In this document: one piece after another, positions 1-12,208 of the stretch
Numbering within the stretch: the first letter of the stretch is position 1
Layout: the number at the start of each line of letters is the position of its first letter
Assembly (NCBI GenBank): GCA_014706295.1
Contig: JACSVZ010000037.1
Span: 2,108,001 to 2,172,000 of the forward strand
Direction: 5' to 3'
DNA length: 64,000 nucleotides
From: Lycocorax pyrrhopterus obiensis
Taxonomy: Eukaryota; Chordata; Aves; Passeriformes; Paradisaeidae
Notes under the pieces: model-generated
Database searches by the model: none
Seen by the model: the letters and a program-made list of their open reading frames with translations, nothing else
Told to the model about the DNA's origin: nothing
Made by a program: the position numbers and the translations under genes

Positions 1-1097
1 TAGACAAAACCTGTGCATGATCTGGAGCTCTGCTGAGCACTCCCCACCTCAGCAGAGATGAGATGAGATGACCTTCGGCTCGTCACTGCATTGTGTTTTT
101 ATTAGTTTCAGATAACAGGAGCTATAAAATTCAAAGCCATTTGCTCCCCAATGATAATCAGCAGCTGCTTCACAAACAAGGCTTTTCTTGTGGTGCCACG
201 GGGTGACCTTTATCGGATCATTCCCTTGCAGAAATGCCTTTTGTGGCTGGACAAGCCAGGAGCACCTTCCACTGGCTCTCCAAAGCACAGCACAGTGTGG
301 CTCAGTCCGCTCCAAAAAGCAAATTCAGCTCAAACCCAGGTACAGACTCAGCAAGGGACCTTTGTTTTGGGAAATGTCAGAAATTAGCACGAGAAAATGA
401 TAATTCTCTTCCAGTGCTGCACTTCCAGCAGGCAGATTTAGAGAACTTCAGTAACCAACCCCACCATTTCCATGGGGAAAAGAAAATCATTGCTGATAGG
501 CCACTGGCTTTGAGTTTGAGACACTCCAGTTTTCTCCATTATTGCCCACATCTGACATTTCCAAGCCCTGGGGAAGGCCCGAGGAGGAAAACCTCATGGC
601 TGAACTTCCCAGGCAATGCCCGACCAAGTTTCCCAGCATTTTTTATCAGGACCATCAGGACAAAAGCCCAACCGAGATGTGAAACAGGAAGATGATTCTG
701 CCTGAGAGACCTTGTGAAATAAGTGAATGCAAGAGAGAAACAGTGGGCACGGAAAAAGAGAAAGATTCCTATCCCAATTTTACAGACCAGACTGAGATGA
801 GAAATTAAGTGAGGTGCCCAAATCGCTCAGGCTCTGGCATTAAGAAACTCAGTTTTGAGTTTAGACCTAAACTTAACCACGAGGCTGTCAGTCCTGCTCA
901 AATGGAAGCACCTTTGACCCCGCTAAGCTCAGAATTACACTCACATCCATTCAGACTTTGAAGCCTGGCTTATCTCGCAGCAGTGTAACTGTCCCCGCCA
1001 CCAGAACAGGGCTAAAAGCAAACAACCGAGGGAGGAAAAAAAGCAAAACAAAACTCCTGCAGCTCTGGCGAGAACTGACTATTTCACGTTTCATAAA

Positions 1098-1165
1098 ATC
1101 ACAGAATTCCCTGAGCTGGAAGGACCCACAGGGATCAGTGGAACCCAGCTCCTGGCCCTGTGTTG
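1098..1165 (-). mobile_element. CR1 LINE 3'-end fragment (old, divergent)
   Basis: The plus strand reads atcacagaattccctgag, then ctggaaggacccacagg and cagctcctggccctg. This is the antisense of a CR1 subfamily 3' terminus (…gggtccttccag…attctgtgat). Only about 70 bases can be aligned by eye, so this is a short remnant. The boundary on the right is soft. Confidence 0.55.
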
Positions 1166-2024
1166 GCTCTGTCCCACCTCCATCCTGGTTTCTGTATGTG
1201 GGAGGAATCTGGGAAACACTGAAATGTGCCCAGCTTCGGAGAGGAACCCCAGAAAGTGTCCAACAGCCCAGAGCAGGAGTGGTAAGGGCAGATCCTGAAG
1301 CAGTATTTCTATCAGATAATGAACCTGAGGATGCAATGAGCCAGGCTCAAACCTGGCCAAGCAGTCACGAGTTTTAAAACTCACCTCTCAAACAGCTTGG
1401 GGTCATCAGAACATCATTTTGGGCCATCAGCTCAGGAGAAAAAGGGACAAAACCCCTCAGGCCCTCCTCTTTTTTTTATGAAATGTCCCCTTTGGGAGTG
1501 CCAGAGCCTGGCTGAGCAGGCAAGGACAATGCTCCTCACAGGGACAGCACCTGCCCTGCCTGCCAAAGGTGAGGCTCCAGAGAAGGAGCTTGGGCATTCC
1601 TGCTGCTGGAACATGTGGATCCCCACAAAATGTGACACCTCAGGGCAGCCAGTGCTGGTTTATTCAACTGGGAATCTCCCTGAGAAAAAAAAAAGAGTAT
1701 GAGAACCACCACAAGTGACAGGGAATTAGGACAAGTTCTTTATAAAACTACACATCAAAAGCAATTTGCTTTGGTGTTTCTGCACATCAGAAGACTTTTT
1801 TATTTTCCCATTAAAAAAACTTTTTTATTTCCATAAAAAGATAAGTATATGTGCTGTTCAGTTCCTGTGGCCAGCCAGTAGCCCTGCAGCAGAGGTTAGA
1901 AAACAGGACATCTGGTTTCCAAAGGATCCCTGCGTGGCCACACACAGCTGTAATTATGGCAACGATCTGGGGAGAACCTGAATGCAATTTTTTGGCTTGA
2001 AGGATGACACTAAAGGCCTGGAGG

Positions 2025-2038
2025 AAAAAAAAATCACC

Positions 2039-2066
<28 letters not shown>
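2025..2066. repeat. Poly-A tract (9 A, then 28 A)
   Basis: Nine A residues at 2025-2033 are followed by tcacc and 28 uninterrupted A residues at 2039-2066. No CR1 end or recognisable retrocopy lies immediately upstream, so an mRNA-type tail is not supported. The length makes the exact count sensitive to sequencing error. Confidence 0.9.
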
Positions 2067-2070
<4 letters not shown>

Positions 2071-4378
2071 GGAAACCCCACAGGATGGAAGGCACTGACT
2101 TCCCTCCCTAGCCCGCATCCCGGACTTCCAGATGCAGGAAACAAATTCCAAGTGACCCTCTGTGGTGGAGGTTACGGCGTCGGGGCCTGGCTGACAGAAT
2201 GTGCCCGTTGTGGAGGGAGCAGCAGCTCCAGGTGGAGGTGTTTGCTTATGTAAAGTGCCTGGACAGCTTCCAGCCCCACGGATCCCAGGGAGAAGCACAG
2301 GGATGCGGGAGGAACACAGTGTCCAGGCTCCTGCCTGGCCCTGGCATGGGCTGTGCGTCCCTGTCTGCACCCCCATATCGCCCTCAGTTCCTGCCTGGAG
2401 CCTGACAATGAAACAAAAAATGACTCAGTGACTCAAGGCAGCTCTGGTTTTATTTCAGAGGCTTGAGAAATACCCAAATTCCTTCACCCTGAACAACTCC
2501 TGAGCCACAACTTCCCCTCCCTTGAGCACAAACTCTCTCCACCAAGGCCCTGCACACTCGAGGCTGAGCTCAGCCTGCTCCTCATTCCTCGTTCCTTGGA
2601 CAGCAGCAGAATGACCAAAAAAAAAAAAAAAAGGGAAAAACATTTATTGCTTCTTCCCATCCAAGTTTCTGCATTAAACTATTTCTTTCAAAGTGCACAG
2701 GGCAAAGTTGTGCCCCGGAACAGGCAAAGAAAAGGGAAACTGAACTGGAGGCAGCTGCGGTCACTTACTCATTCAACCATTATGGCTTACAGATCGTCCC
2801 ACCCAGCCCCAGCAAAAACTTCCTAAATCATCCCCAAAGTTTGAATCACTCTCTCCCTTCCTTTCCTTCCTGTACTAGAGGCTCGGATGTGCCTCTTCAA
2901 AGGAAACTCTCTCCCGGATCCAGCGGCGGGCTGGAGCTCCCTGCCCTGGCAGTGGCACCGTGACAGGCCCGTCTCGAAAAGGAAACACATATTTGGCTTT
3001 CCACCCTGTAACATTCAGACCTGGAACCTGAAATAAACAGATTTTTTTCTCTCTCCCTTCCTTCACATCCACTAAGCAGCCCCGTTTCCACATCAGACTG
3101 TGAATCCCTGCCTGCTGAGGTTTGCACACGAATGAAGGAGCCAGGAGCTGATTCTTCACAACAGCATCTTCACTCTGGACAAAAACAAACTGCCCCACTC
3201 ATACCTCGGAGTTATCTGACCCAAGACAAGCTCCTTTCCCCCCTTTTTAACAGGGACACGTTGGAAATGTCACTGTGTTATCAGGGCAGCTGCTCAGCTA
3301 TCAGCAGGGGCTGTGGCTGTGCCACAGAGGAGCCCAGCAGGCATCTGCTCTGTTTAACGCTCAGGAAGCACAGGGCAGGTTTTAAGAAGGATGCAGAGGA
3401 TGTAATGGAGCCTCTAATGTGTTTGGGTTTCTCCAGTGGAATCCAGTTTTATCAGGAAACAAAAGTCCTGGTGGGATTATCAGCAGAAAGAAACCCAGGA
3501 CCTGTCTGGTTGGGAGAGGGGCCGTGGGGGTTGTTGTGCCAAGGTGCTTCCTCCCGGCAAAACCAACAGCACTGGGCTCCTCCAACAAATTATGTGGAAT
3601 TCTGTAAGATTTTCAGCACAGTTAAGGGCTTGCCTGGTGCTGATTCCTCAGAGAAAGGAAAGAGAAGTCACAAGCACGCTGAAATTACAAGAACCAACAA
3701 AATTAAATGTTATTTGCAAGTGGCTCATTAAGAAGCCAACAAAGCTCGTCCCTGTTCCCCATCCAGTGCTGCCACACGCTGCCCATCCCAAGGAATCAGT
3801 GTCCAAACTTCCACAGGCACTTCCCACCTTCAATACCCCTGCTCCACCTCCAGCTCATCACTCCTCACAGCACGCACACACAAGGAGAGCAAGAGGAACT
3901 AAAAGTGTCAGAAACTTTGTCGCAGGCAGATAAGAAGGTTGTAATTAAGAAAGCAGTAATTGTTTGTGAGCTTGATCCTTATCTTGTTGTTTTGGGTGGG
4001 GTTTTTTTTAGTGCCTGATTAATAAAACTATTATAATGGTTACTTAAATTCAAATACCAGCCTGTCTGCTCATCCAGACATCCTGGTCAAGGTGTTCCAA
4101 TCCACTCAAAACAGTGCTTGGGTTCGAGGGCTCTTGAGGCCATGAAATAAACACAAGCCAGATGTCACAAACAGGGAGCAACAACAATGCTGAAAACCAC
4201 AGATTTTTTCCTTTGCCTTCCAGACTGTTGGCATCCTCCAGGTCTGAGGGGGTCACACCCTTCCCGTGGTCAGAGGTGTCCCACAGACCTGTGCCTGTCA
4301 CAGCAGCCACGCGCGGGGTGCCACAGCTGCTGCTGGGGGTGACACTGTGCTGCCTTCGGGGTGTGGAGAAGCTGCACA

Positions 4379-4675
4379 GGAAAGATGGAGAGGGATTATT
4401 TACAGGGACAGGGGGAATGGCTCCAAACTGACAGAGAGTAGGGTTGGATGGGGTATTAGGAAGGAGTTCTTCCCTGGGAGGGTGGGGAGGCCCTGGCACA
4501 GGGTGCCCAGAGAAGCTGTGGCTGCCCCTGGATCCCTGGAAGTGTCCAAGGCCAGGCTGGACAGGGCTTGGAGCAGCCTGGGACAGTGGAAGGTGTCTCT
4601 GCCCATGACAGGGGTGGAACTGGATGAGGTTTTAGATCCCTTCCAGCCCAAACCGTTCTGGGATTCTGATTCATC
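4379..4675 (+). mobile_element. CR1 LINE, 5'-truncated 3' end
   Basis: Sense-strand CR1 3' region. It runs from aaagatggagaggg through gggaatggctccaaactg, tattaggaaggagttcttc, cacagggtgcccagagaag, cctggaagtgtccaaggcc and ggaaggtgtctctgcccatg, and ends at cttccagcccaaacc and gttctgggattctga. The end matches the short ATTCTGTGA-type tail of CR1. There is no coding capacity left: the copy contains only the last roughly 300 bases. It probably arrived as a typical 5'-truncated insertion. Confidence 0.93.
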
Positions 4676-4999
4676 CTCAGCCTGAGCCTTCATCCCCAGC
4701 ACAAGGCTCCCCTGAGCCCAGCCAACACCTGAGTGGTACAGTGGGGTCTGGATGTGTCAGTGGGCTCCCCAGATGATCCCAGACGGATCAGGGGGCGTTT
4801 CACCCACGCCGTGCAGCTCTCAGGGCTCTGTGTGTCCCGAGACAAGCAGAGGATGAGCCCAGGCCCCTCCTGAGCGCAGCCTTCCTCCCCTTCCTCTTCC
4901 GTGCCCCCCTCGCTCCGTCCCTGCCACCCCCTCACCTCCTCCACAAGCACCAACTAAAAAAGGGAAAGAATGAGAAAGTGAGTACTGCGGGGCTGGCAC

Positions 5000-5390
5000 T
5001 GCAGACAATGTCTGTCTTGTGTGAGTAATTTAGCACTATGGCCAGTCAATCTGGTTTCTGGGCCCGATGCCCTGACCCTCTTTAGAGCCGCTCTCTCTCT
5101 CCAGCACAGTGTGAAACATTTCCTTTCACAGCACTGACACTTTGCAGATTGAGACGTCAGGCCTGTCCAACTGCAGCAAATTAGCAATTTTTCTTTTACT
5201 AATTGGAAATAAAAATGTTTGCTAAGGGAATAATTTGTAGGAATGCAGTGTTAGGTTTCCGGCTTTTTATAAGGATGCTTTAAACTTTATCCATGTGCAC
5301 TTTCCTTCTGTTTTGATGCCTTGCACTGTAAATTTTAATAGCTTACTTGACTGTTAACTTTACAGTCTCAGCCTTCCAAAGGATTAAATG
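5000..5390. promoter_or_regulatory. Candidate conserved non-coding block
   Basis: Repeat-free, balanced sequence with ctaattgg, gcaaattagcaattt and cttttactaattgg (homeodomain-type cores) and a GC-balanced left half. It lacks homopolymers and repeat-derived words. Regulatory function is inferred only from composition and motif density. Confidence 0.25.
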
Positions 5391-6176
5391 AAGTTTTTAG
5401 TTTATCTTCCTCTCCAAGGCAGCAGGATCTTCTTAAAGCCGTGCCCAGCACTGCTCACCCACTTCTCAGCTAGCGGAGCAAGGGGACACAGCTTCAAAGG
5501 GTTAAAACCCTACACGGGGACGTGGCATCTGGATGAACCTCGAGCAGGCGATTTGTTTGCGGAGCCTTCAGCTCACAGCTCCCAAAGTTCCCTCGGAGAG
5601 TGGTGCAGAGAGATGGGCAGCAGATTCAGGAAGGCTTTCCAGCTTTGAATCTGCCAGGAATGGGTAATTTTGTAATTGTGGATCTGTGTTTTAGGGATGT
5701 GCCGGGCTCGGGCAGGGAGTGTCTTCCCTGCTGTCCCTTCAGCTTTGCACTAATTCAGCTCTACCCATCCCATGAGGAAGTATCAATATTTTGGGCAGGG
5801 TTTGGTGGTGACGGTGTGGTGATTTTTAAAGTTCAGCACCCAAAAAAAAACCCAATGGGCTGGGAGCAGCTCGATCTGTTGGATCCTAAAATCCCCGCAG
5901 TTCGCTTGGCATGAAAATAACAGCCAGGAAAGACCCTTCACGTGCAAAAACCCCAAAAGTTCTTCAAGACAGCAGGATCGGGAAAGAGCCTCCTTTTGGA
6001 ATTCAGAAAACCCAGATAAGAAAGTAGAAGTGAAAACAAACGCCCTTTTGCTGAAATCCAATATTTTAGCCTAATGCCCCTGCAATTCCTGAGGCATGTA
6101 ATGTCTTCCCGCACGGCACTCCAGTGGTACATTAGCTCCTGTAACAATGCCAGCACATAAAGAGTTACTGTTCTTT

Positions 6177-6200
6177 CCCCCCTGCACCCCCCACCCCCCC
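6177..6200 (-). other. C-rich tract; G-quadruplex-capable on the PRDM16 sense strand
   Basis: Three C runs of 6, 6 and 7 are separated by tgca and a. The 7-base run can be split, giving four G-tracts on the minus strand, which is the transcribed sense of PRDM16. The pre-mRNA could therefore carry an RNA quadruplex here. Confidence 0.5.
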
Positions 6201-7258
6201 ATAAAGCATTTGACAGCCATGCCTAATAATTCTTTCTGGTGTGGTTTTTCTTTTTCTTGATGTCTTTATGTGAATATGAAGCCGGAGTGAAAGGCTTTGG
6301 GTGACCCCCGTGAGAGAGAAAAAGTATGAACTACAGAGCAAAAGAGTGAGATATAGACTCCCCGCCGAGCCCTCGGCATCTTCTCTGGCAGCTCACAACT
6401 TGGCTTCAGAGGGCCTTTGTGAGGGAAAAAGGACTCTTCTTCACTCAGGCTGTGACAATAGGTGTTTTGTCAGCGAGGGACAGGATAAAAAGCAGGGGGT
6501 GGGAGGCGAGATCATCATCGGCCAGGGGCTCGCCTTTGGGGCCTGCAGATGTTGGAAGGAGGATGATTTATTGCTCCAGTGTCCTCAGTGGCATTTGGCC
6601 ACCTTCCCAGAGCCCAGGCTTGGTGGCTGGGAGGGTGGGAGGCGGGAGAACAGCACAACAAGGCGTCTCCAAACCTTCTATGGGCAAAGTGTGCTGGGGG
6701 CTGCGGGAGGGGGCACGGCCAGGGCTGGGACCGGCCTGGGACAGCCATGGAGGGAATGTGTTATAGAGCAGCCATTCCCAAAGCTGTAGGTTTTTAAATT
6801 ATTATATATAAATAGATCTATTTTAAACTCCTCCAGTCCAGAGAGCCCAACCAAGAGCAGGAGTTACCTGGGCATGGATGATCAAATCCCAGGGTGACTT
6901 TGTGCTGGGAAGCACCCAACCCAAATTCGCCGTCGTCATCCCAAACCTCCAACTGAGAAGTTTGGGTGTGGTTTTGGGCTGGGGGTGTGCAGGAATGACC
7001 CTTCCCCAGCTCCCAAGAGGTGTCACTGTGTTTCTGCACGGCCATGTCTTCGTTCATTCACCAGCGAGGGAGTGAGCAGAGCCGAGGTGCAAAAATTCCT
7101 GTCTGGCTGATCCCAAAGCCAATCTGGTTTGTGTGTGAATGAGAGGGAAGGAGGGATCTGGTGCCTCCTGCTCTCTCAGGAACTCCAGAAAGGCTTGGAA
7201 GGAGGATTTATGCAAATCAGCTGAGAAAGGGAACCACTATTTTGGATGTCTCCCCATA

Positions 7259-7262
<4 letters not shown>

Positions 7263-7288
<26 letters not shown>
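7263..7288. repeat. Poly-A tract (26 A)
   Basis: Twenty-six consecutive A residues follow ccccatacctc. As at 2039, no repeat family or processed pseudogene could be recognised upstream. An exact octamer ATGCAAAT lies about 50 bases upstream at 7210-7217. Confidence 0.9.
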
Positions 7289-7295
<7 letters not shown>

Positions 7296-10200
7296 CCCGT
7301 TTGAAGTCTGCCCACTGCTCCATATATCCAGTATATTGAAATGTATCCCAGATCACTGAGCCAGGAAATCCTGGATAATTTCCAAGACGAAGGAATCACA
7401 GCCTAGCAAGAAATACACACCAAGACAGTGTATTGCCAGCAGTTTGATTTAGGACTTTTGCTCCAGCTCCTTCCTTTTAATACACAGTTTTCCACCACAC
7501 TTTCTATATAAATACTCTCTCCGGTGGCTGACAGCCTCTCTTAGTAGATTTATCCATTAGTGGATTTACTAAAAATGTTTTCGGCTGAAACAAGGGCAAA
7601 TACTTCACCTCAGCAAAGGACAAATCCAGAGGCAGCATTAAAACCAAGCCCAGTAAATCCTAGACAAGATAGATGCAATGAAAAACTTTGAGAGTCACCT
7701 TGGACACAAATTCCAGGGAGAAAAATGATTAAAAAATTAGAAAGCAGATTCCAGAAGTGGGAAGAGACTGAAAAACGCACGAGAGAGAATGTACCAAACC
7801 CTTAAAATAAGGAACAAAGATGCTTAATAAACCCCTCTGTGAAGAGCCCTGTGTGTCTCAGCTGCCAGGACCCACCAGCATCTCTTAGGAGTGAAATCTC
7901 CGAACGCTTTCCTGAGTTCCAGACACACTTTCCTGCGTGTCCTCAAAACTGTTACAGCCATTTACAGAAGGAAGTGAAGCATTCAGAGGATAAGTGACAC
8001 GTCCAAGGTCACACACAGAGTCAACTGCAGAGTCAACAGAAGAGTGAGGAGAGCTTTGCCGAAAATCCCTTGGCTTTGACTGCCAGACAATGGCTCCCCC
8101 TCCCACGTAATCAACCAGTTATGGAAAGGCATAAATGCATATTTGCAGGGCTAAATATGTTCACTTGAGAATAAAAATGTTTGGATGATTATCTAGAAAT
8201 TATCTGACATTCTCCAGACCGCTCCGGTTTGGAAGTTGGATCGAAATTTGATGAATTACAAGCACGACACAAATGTTAGAGGAGAAGCTTTGCTTTGACT
8301 GTTTTTCTGGGTCTCTGCAAAAAAAAAAAAAAAACTCTGGAAGAATGGCAGGGATACACCAAAAAATACAATCCCCACAGAGCTGAGTTTCCAAAACCTC
8401 TCAAATTTCTATTTCTCTGATATCAGGTTGTTTATCACTGTTGGCGTTTAATATTCCAATATTTAATATACTGATCTTGCCACACACCGATTTTTTTAAA
8501 ATTAAAGCAGTGACCACAAAGTACGAGCAGAAGAAGTCAGTCTAACAGGCAAAAGAAATTTCCTCTGGACTTTCACAGGCTGTCAGGTCCCAAATATCTC
8601 TCATTTTCTGATGTCATTATTAATGCTGGTCTAGGAACTCTTCCGTAGTTTGGGAGCCGTAATTAAAATAACCGAGCTGCTTGTTTCATTTCCGTTTTTT
8701 CCGCCTGTGTTCGTCCACGTTCTTACACACCCAGATTCTCCTTATTTGTGGCAGCAAACCCTTTACTCTCCGTGGTGTTGAGCTCTCCAGCTCCTGAGGG
8801 ATGCCATGGGACTGGAAGTAGAATTTATGTCAAACTCCCCTGCGAGGGGACGCGCTGCTAAAAGCTGGCTTTGTCTCATTTGTATTTTTTTTTTTTTCCT
8901 AGGCACTGTTTGGGCTACAGACACGGATAATTCTGCATCTTGAATGCTTCGCACCAAATTGCCACATCAGCACTAAATACCTCCACTTAATTTTTCATTT
9001 GGACCCGATGAAACATTTTTTCCCATGGAAGGAAAAGTCTGGTCTTTGTGATCGTGGCACTGCCAGCCCAAGTTACAGTAAAGGTTAATCACAAACAAGA
9101 GACAAGTAAAGTAGACAAAGAGCATCATACACTTCACTTTTCAATGGATGTTTTCATAAATGTATGAATAATTTAAATTATCATTGCCGAGTATTTATTC
9201 GAGTGTTTCAGGGGAAAAAAATGCCTCCTCTTTTTTTTTTTTTTTCTTTTTTTCCCCTCCTTGATTCTTTTCATTTCTGTCTCATCTCTTTTATGTGCTG
9301 CATCGGCTGTTTTCTTGCCATCTGAATCAGTTTTTTGGAACAATGGGATGTATGAGGGCTGAGGGGGCAGTGGAAGAATACAGCCCTTGTTGTACACTCT
9401 GTGACTTGACATTGATTAATGAGGGTGCGGACATGGGCAGAATTTGATAGAGAGAGAAGGGGAAATTGGAGGACCTGAGGGCACCAGAAGGAGGAGGGCA
9501 AGGAGATGACAGAGAGGACCAGAAGGATGCCAGTGAGCGCACAGCGAGTGGCGGAAGTCACCGCACCCAGGGCCAGAGATCCGAAGGGTGGAGAGACACT
9601 TCCGTGACAGGACACTGTCCCCTCACAGTGACGGGGGCACTTCAGGGAGCATCTCACACCTCTCCAGGTTTATCCTGCACAGCAAGACCCACTGTGCCAG
9701 TATCACCCCTTCTCGTGTGAGCGTTTGCCCCAAAAATGCCGTTAGAAATGCCTTCCTCTCTTCTTCCCCTCATTCCTGGGCCTCCACCCCGTTGGTTTAA
9801 CTCCAAAATCTGAACACACAGAGGTTACAGCTTTCCTGCAGGAGCCTAGAACTCTGTGCTGAAACAACACTGAGCTCCAGACCTTGTGGATGCGAGGGGA
9901 GGGATGGATTGGTAGCATTTGGAGAGAGAAAAGTCTCCTAAATCCTGTTCTTTCAGTTGGGTGTCCCTTATTTTCTCATGTGAGTCAGAAGAAGTGATGC
10001 TGGTCAGAAAAGAGTTTGTACACTGATAAACCAGAGATGTTTCAGGAAAGTTGTAAGCTTGGTATGGTTCTTAACTGATAATTTTTAAGAAAACCCGCCT
10101 TCCCCCTTCACAAGTAGAGGCCCAGAATGAGCTTAATCAGTTGGCAAAGTTGTAGAAGAACAAAGTGTTTCTTGCTGGGTGGTTCAGGTTTAACAAAGCC

Positions 10201-10302
10201 ACCAGGTTCTCTTTACTTGCATTAAACTGAAAAAAGTTTGCTGTAAACCAGAAAAACTCAAAAAGAAGAGCAATGATAAATTACTGCACTCCTTTAGGAT
10301 CC

Positions 10303-10610
10303 AGCTCCTGAAGGAGCCCACAGGAAAGATGGAGAGAAACTTTTTACAAGAGCATTTAGTGACAGGAAAAGGGGGAATGGCTTTAACTGCCAGAGAAGGA
10401 CTTTGGATTAGACGTGAGGAAGAAAATCTTCCCTGTGAGGGTGGTGAGGCCCTGGCACAGCAAGGTGGTGGCTGCCCCTGGATCCCTGGAAGTGTCCAAG
10501 GCCAGGTTGGACGAGGTTTGGAGCAACCTGGGATAGTGGGAAACATCCCTGCCCATGGCAGGGGTGGAATGAGATGAGTTTTAAGGTCCCTTCCAGCCGT
10601 TCTGGATGTT
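10303..10610 (+). mobile_element. CR1 LINE, 5'-truncated 3' end
   Basis: Sense-strand CR1 3' region with ggaaagatggagagaaac, acaggaaaagggggaatgg, gaaaatcttccctgtgagg, gaggccctggcacag, ccctggaagtgtccaagg and ttaaggtcccttccagcc. About 12 bases covering the gtgcccagagaagctg block are missing or replaced near 10460 (gcaaggtggtggctg). The terminal attctgtgatt tail is degraded, so the copy is somewhat older than the one at 4379. Confidence 0.92.
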
Positions 10611-11127
10611 TCCCACCCTGCTCCAGGAGTGTCTGTGGCTCTTCCCTGCTGCTGGTTTGCTGAGCTGAGAACTGCAGGGGTGAAGCTCTGGGACACACAA
10701 GGTGAGCCACATTTCCCTTTTCCAGCATGTGGGGCACAGGTTGGGGGTTTGCTGCTTTTGCTCCTTCAAGGGACACCTGAATAGCCCTGAACCAGTAACT
10801 CTGAGGTCTGGCTGGCTGGACCTGCCCTCTGCAGAGAAAGATCAGAGCTGCTGGCTCAGACAGGGCTGGGATGGCCCCCAAAGTGCTCAAAAGCCACCTG
10901 AAAGCTTCACACTGCCCTGTGTGAGGTGTCAGGAGGAGGGGAACCACTGGTGCTGCTCTGGCAGGGAATTACAGCACGTTTGGTACCCCAGTAAAGACAA
11001 GATTTAGGGTACAGCTTGAAATGATTGCTATTGAAAACATCACTCTAATCCTACTGGTCAGAAATCTTTACAAACTCCACTTTTGATGAAACCTGGAAAC
11101 GAAGCTGCAGTTTCAGAAATTTCAGCC

Positions 11128-11147
11128 AGAGAGAGAGAGAGAGAGAA
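11128..11147. repeat. (AG)n microsatellite
   Basis: About ten uninterrupted AG units follow ttcagcc. Short and perfect, so potentially polymorphic. Confidence 0.85.
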
Positions 11148-11879
11148 TCCACCCAAACCAGCCCATTCTCAGACTCAAATTCAAATTGTTTTGCCTCTCT
11201 GCAGCGCCCCAGATAAATTCGATATCTGCCAGCCCACGGACTGTTCATGTGCTAATCCCACTCAGACCCTCATTCAGGGCTGGTCTCTTTTGCATAAAAC
11301 ATTAAATGTTGGTTTGAGGGGACAGTTGTCCCTACCCCCTGTGCGGGATCTCTCCCCACCAGCCTCTGGCCACTCCAACCCTGTCTCATTTTCCCAGAGT
11401 GAAAGATCCCGGGCCTGCTGTGTGTGAATATAAAAGGAGCACAGAAAAGTCTCACTGATGGGCACAGAATCTGCTCCCCGTCTCCCCTCTGCCCTGACCA
11501 CCACCAGCTTTAATTCCTCACCCAAAGAGAGCCACGAAAATGCTGCTCCCGGCTTCGGTTCACACAACCTGTTTGGGATTTGTGGGTGCAGAGGCATGAG
11601 CAGCGCCCTGTCCCCCAACATCTGGCTGAGAACAAGGTCTCAGACTTTTTCTCGGAGCAGACTCTTCCAGCCTTCCCCTTTCTCCCTCCTCTTTGCATCC
11701 AAGACAAGCGGCCCAGTGATCACCTGCAATGGCAGCCCCAGAGGGTGACCTGAGCCCTAGAGCTACTGCTGGAACAAATGAGAGAGCTTAACTAGAGCAA
11801 GACTGGCATAAAAAGGAAAGGGGAAAAAAGAGAGGAACAAAGATTCCGTCCAATTTGCTCTTTTGGGCATTGTAAAAAC

Positions 11880-12180
11880 TGGCCTGTTTCCCAGTATATC
11901 ACTCTGCCATTGAATAAGGTCAATTGCAGAGCAGTTCTTCAGTCATCCTGATGGGTTTTCATGAGAAAGTGAATGGAGTGCAAATTAGCCAAAGTCGTCA
12001 CAAGCTTTTTTACTGTCACTCCAAGCCTGACAGTCCAAAGGAAAATGAGGATTAATAAATCTAACGAACTTTCTCCATTATCCGAGCCAGGTTAGGAAAC
12101 TATTTATTGTCTCTCTTTTTCTGTGTTTCATCCATTTCGCCTACTGTGGTGAAGCATTTGGAGAAGAAAGGAACAACAGC
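11880..12180. promoter_or_regulatory. Candidate conserved non-coding block
   Basis: Repeat-free sequence with caattgc, gcaaattagcc, gattaataaat and ctatttattgtc. It has few CpG and no CR1 words, and is bounded on the right by a CA microsatellite. A smaller similar block with gttaattaatatg and cataaatatttta lies at 12345-12415. Enhancer role inferred. Confidence 0.28.
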
Positions 12181-12181
12181 C

Positions 12182-12208
12182 GCACGCACACACACGCTCA
12201 CACACACC
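12182..12208. repeat. Imperfect (CA)n microsatellite
   Basis: Alternating CA units are interrupted by gct (cacacacacgctcacac), just after the candidate conserved block at 11880-12180. Confidence 0.7.

Noticed and set aside
4266..4685. Open frames across CR1 copies (for example near 4400, 21800, 31400, 55600 and 63500)
   Set aside because: They translate the CR1 3' terminal region, which lies beyond the reverse-transcriptase coding part. They recur because the repeats recur.
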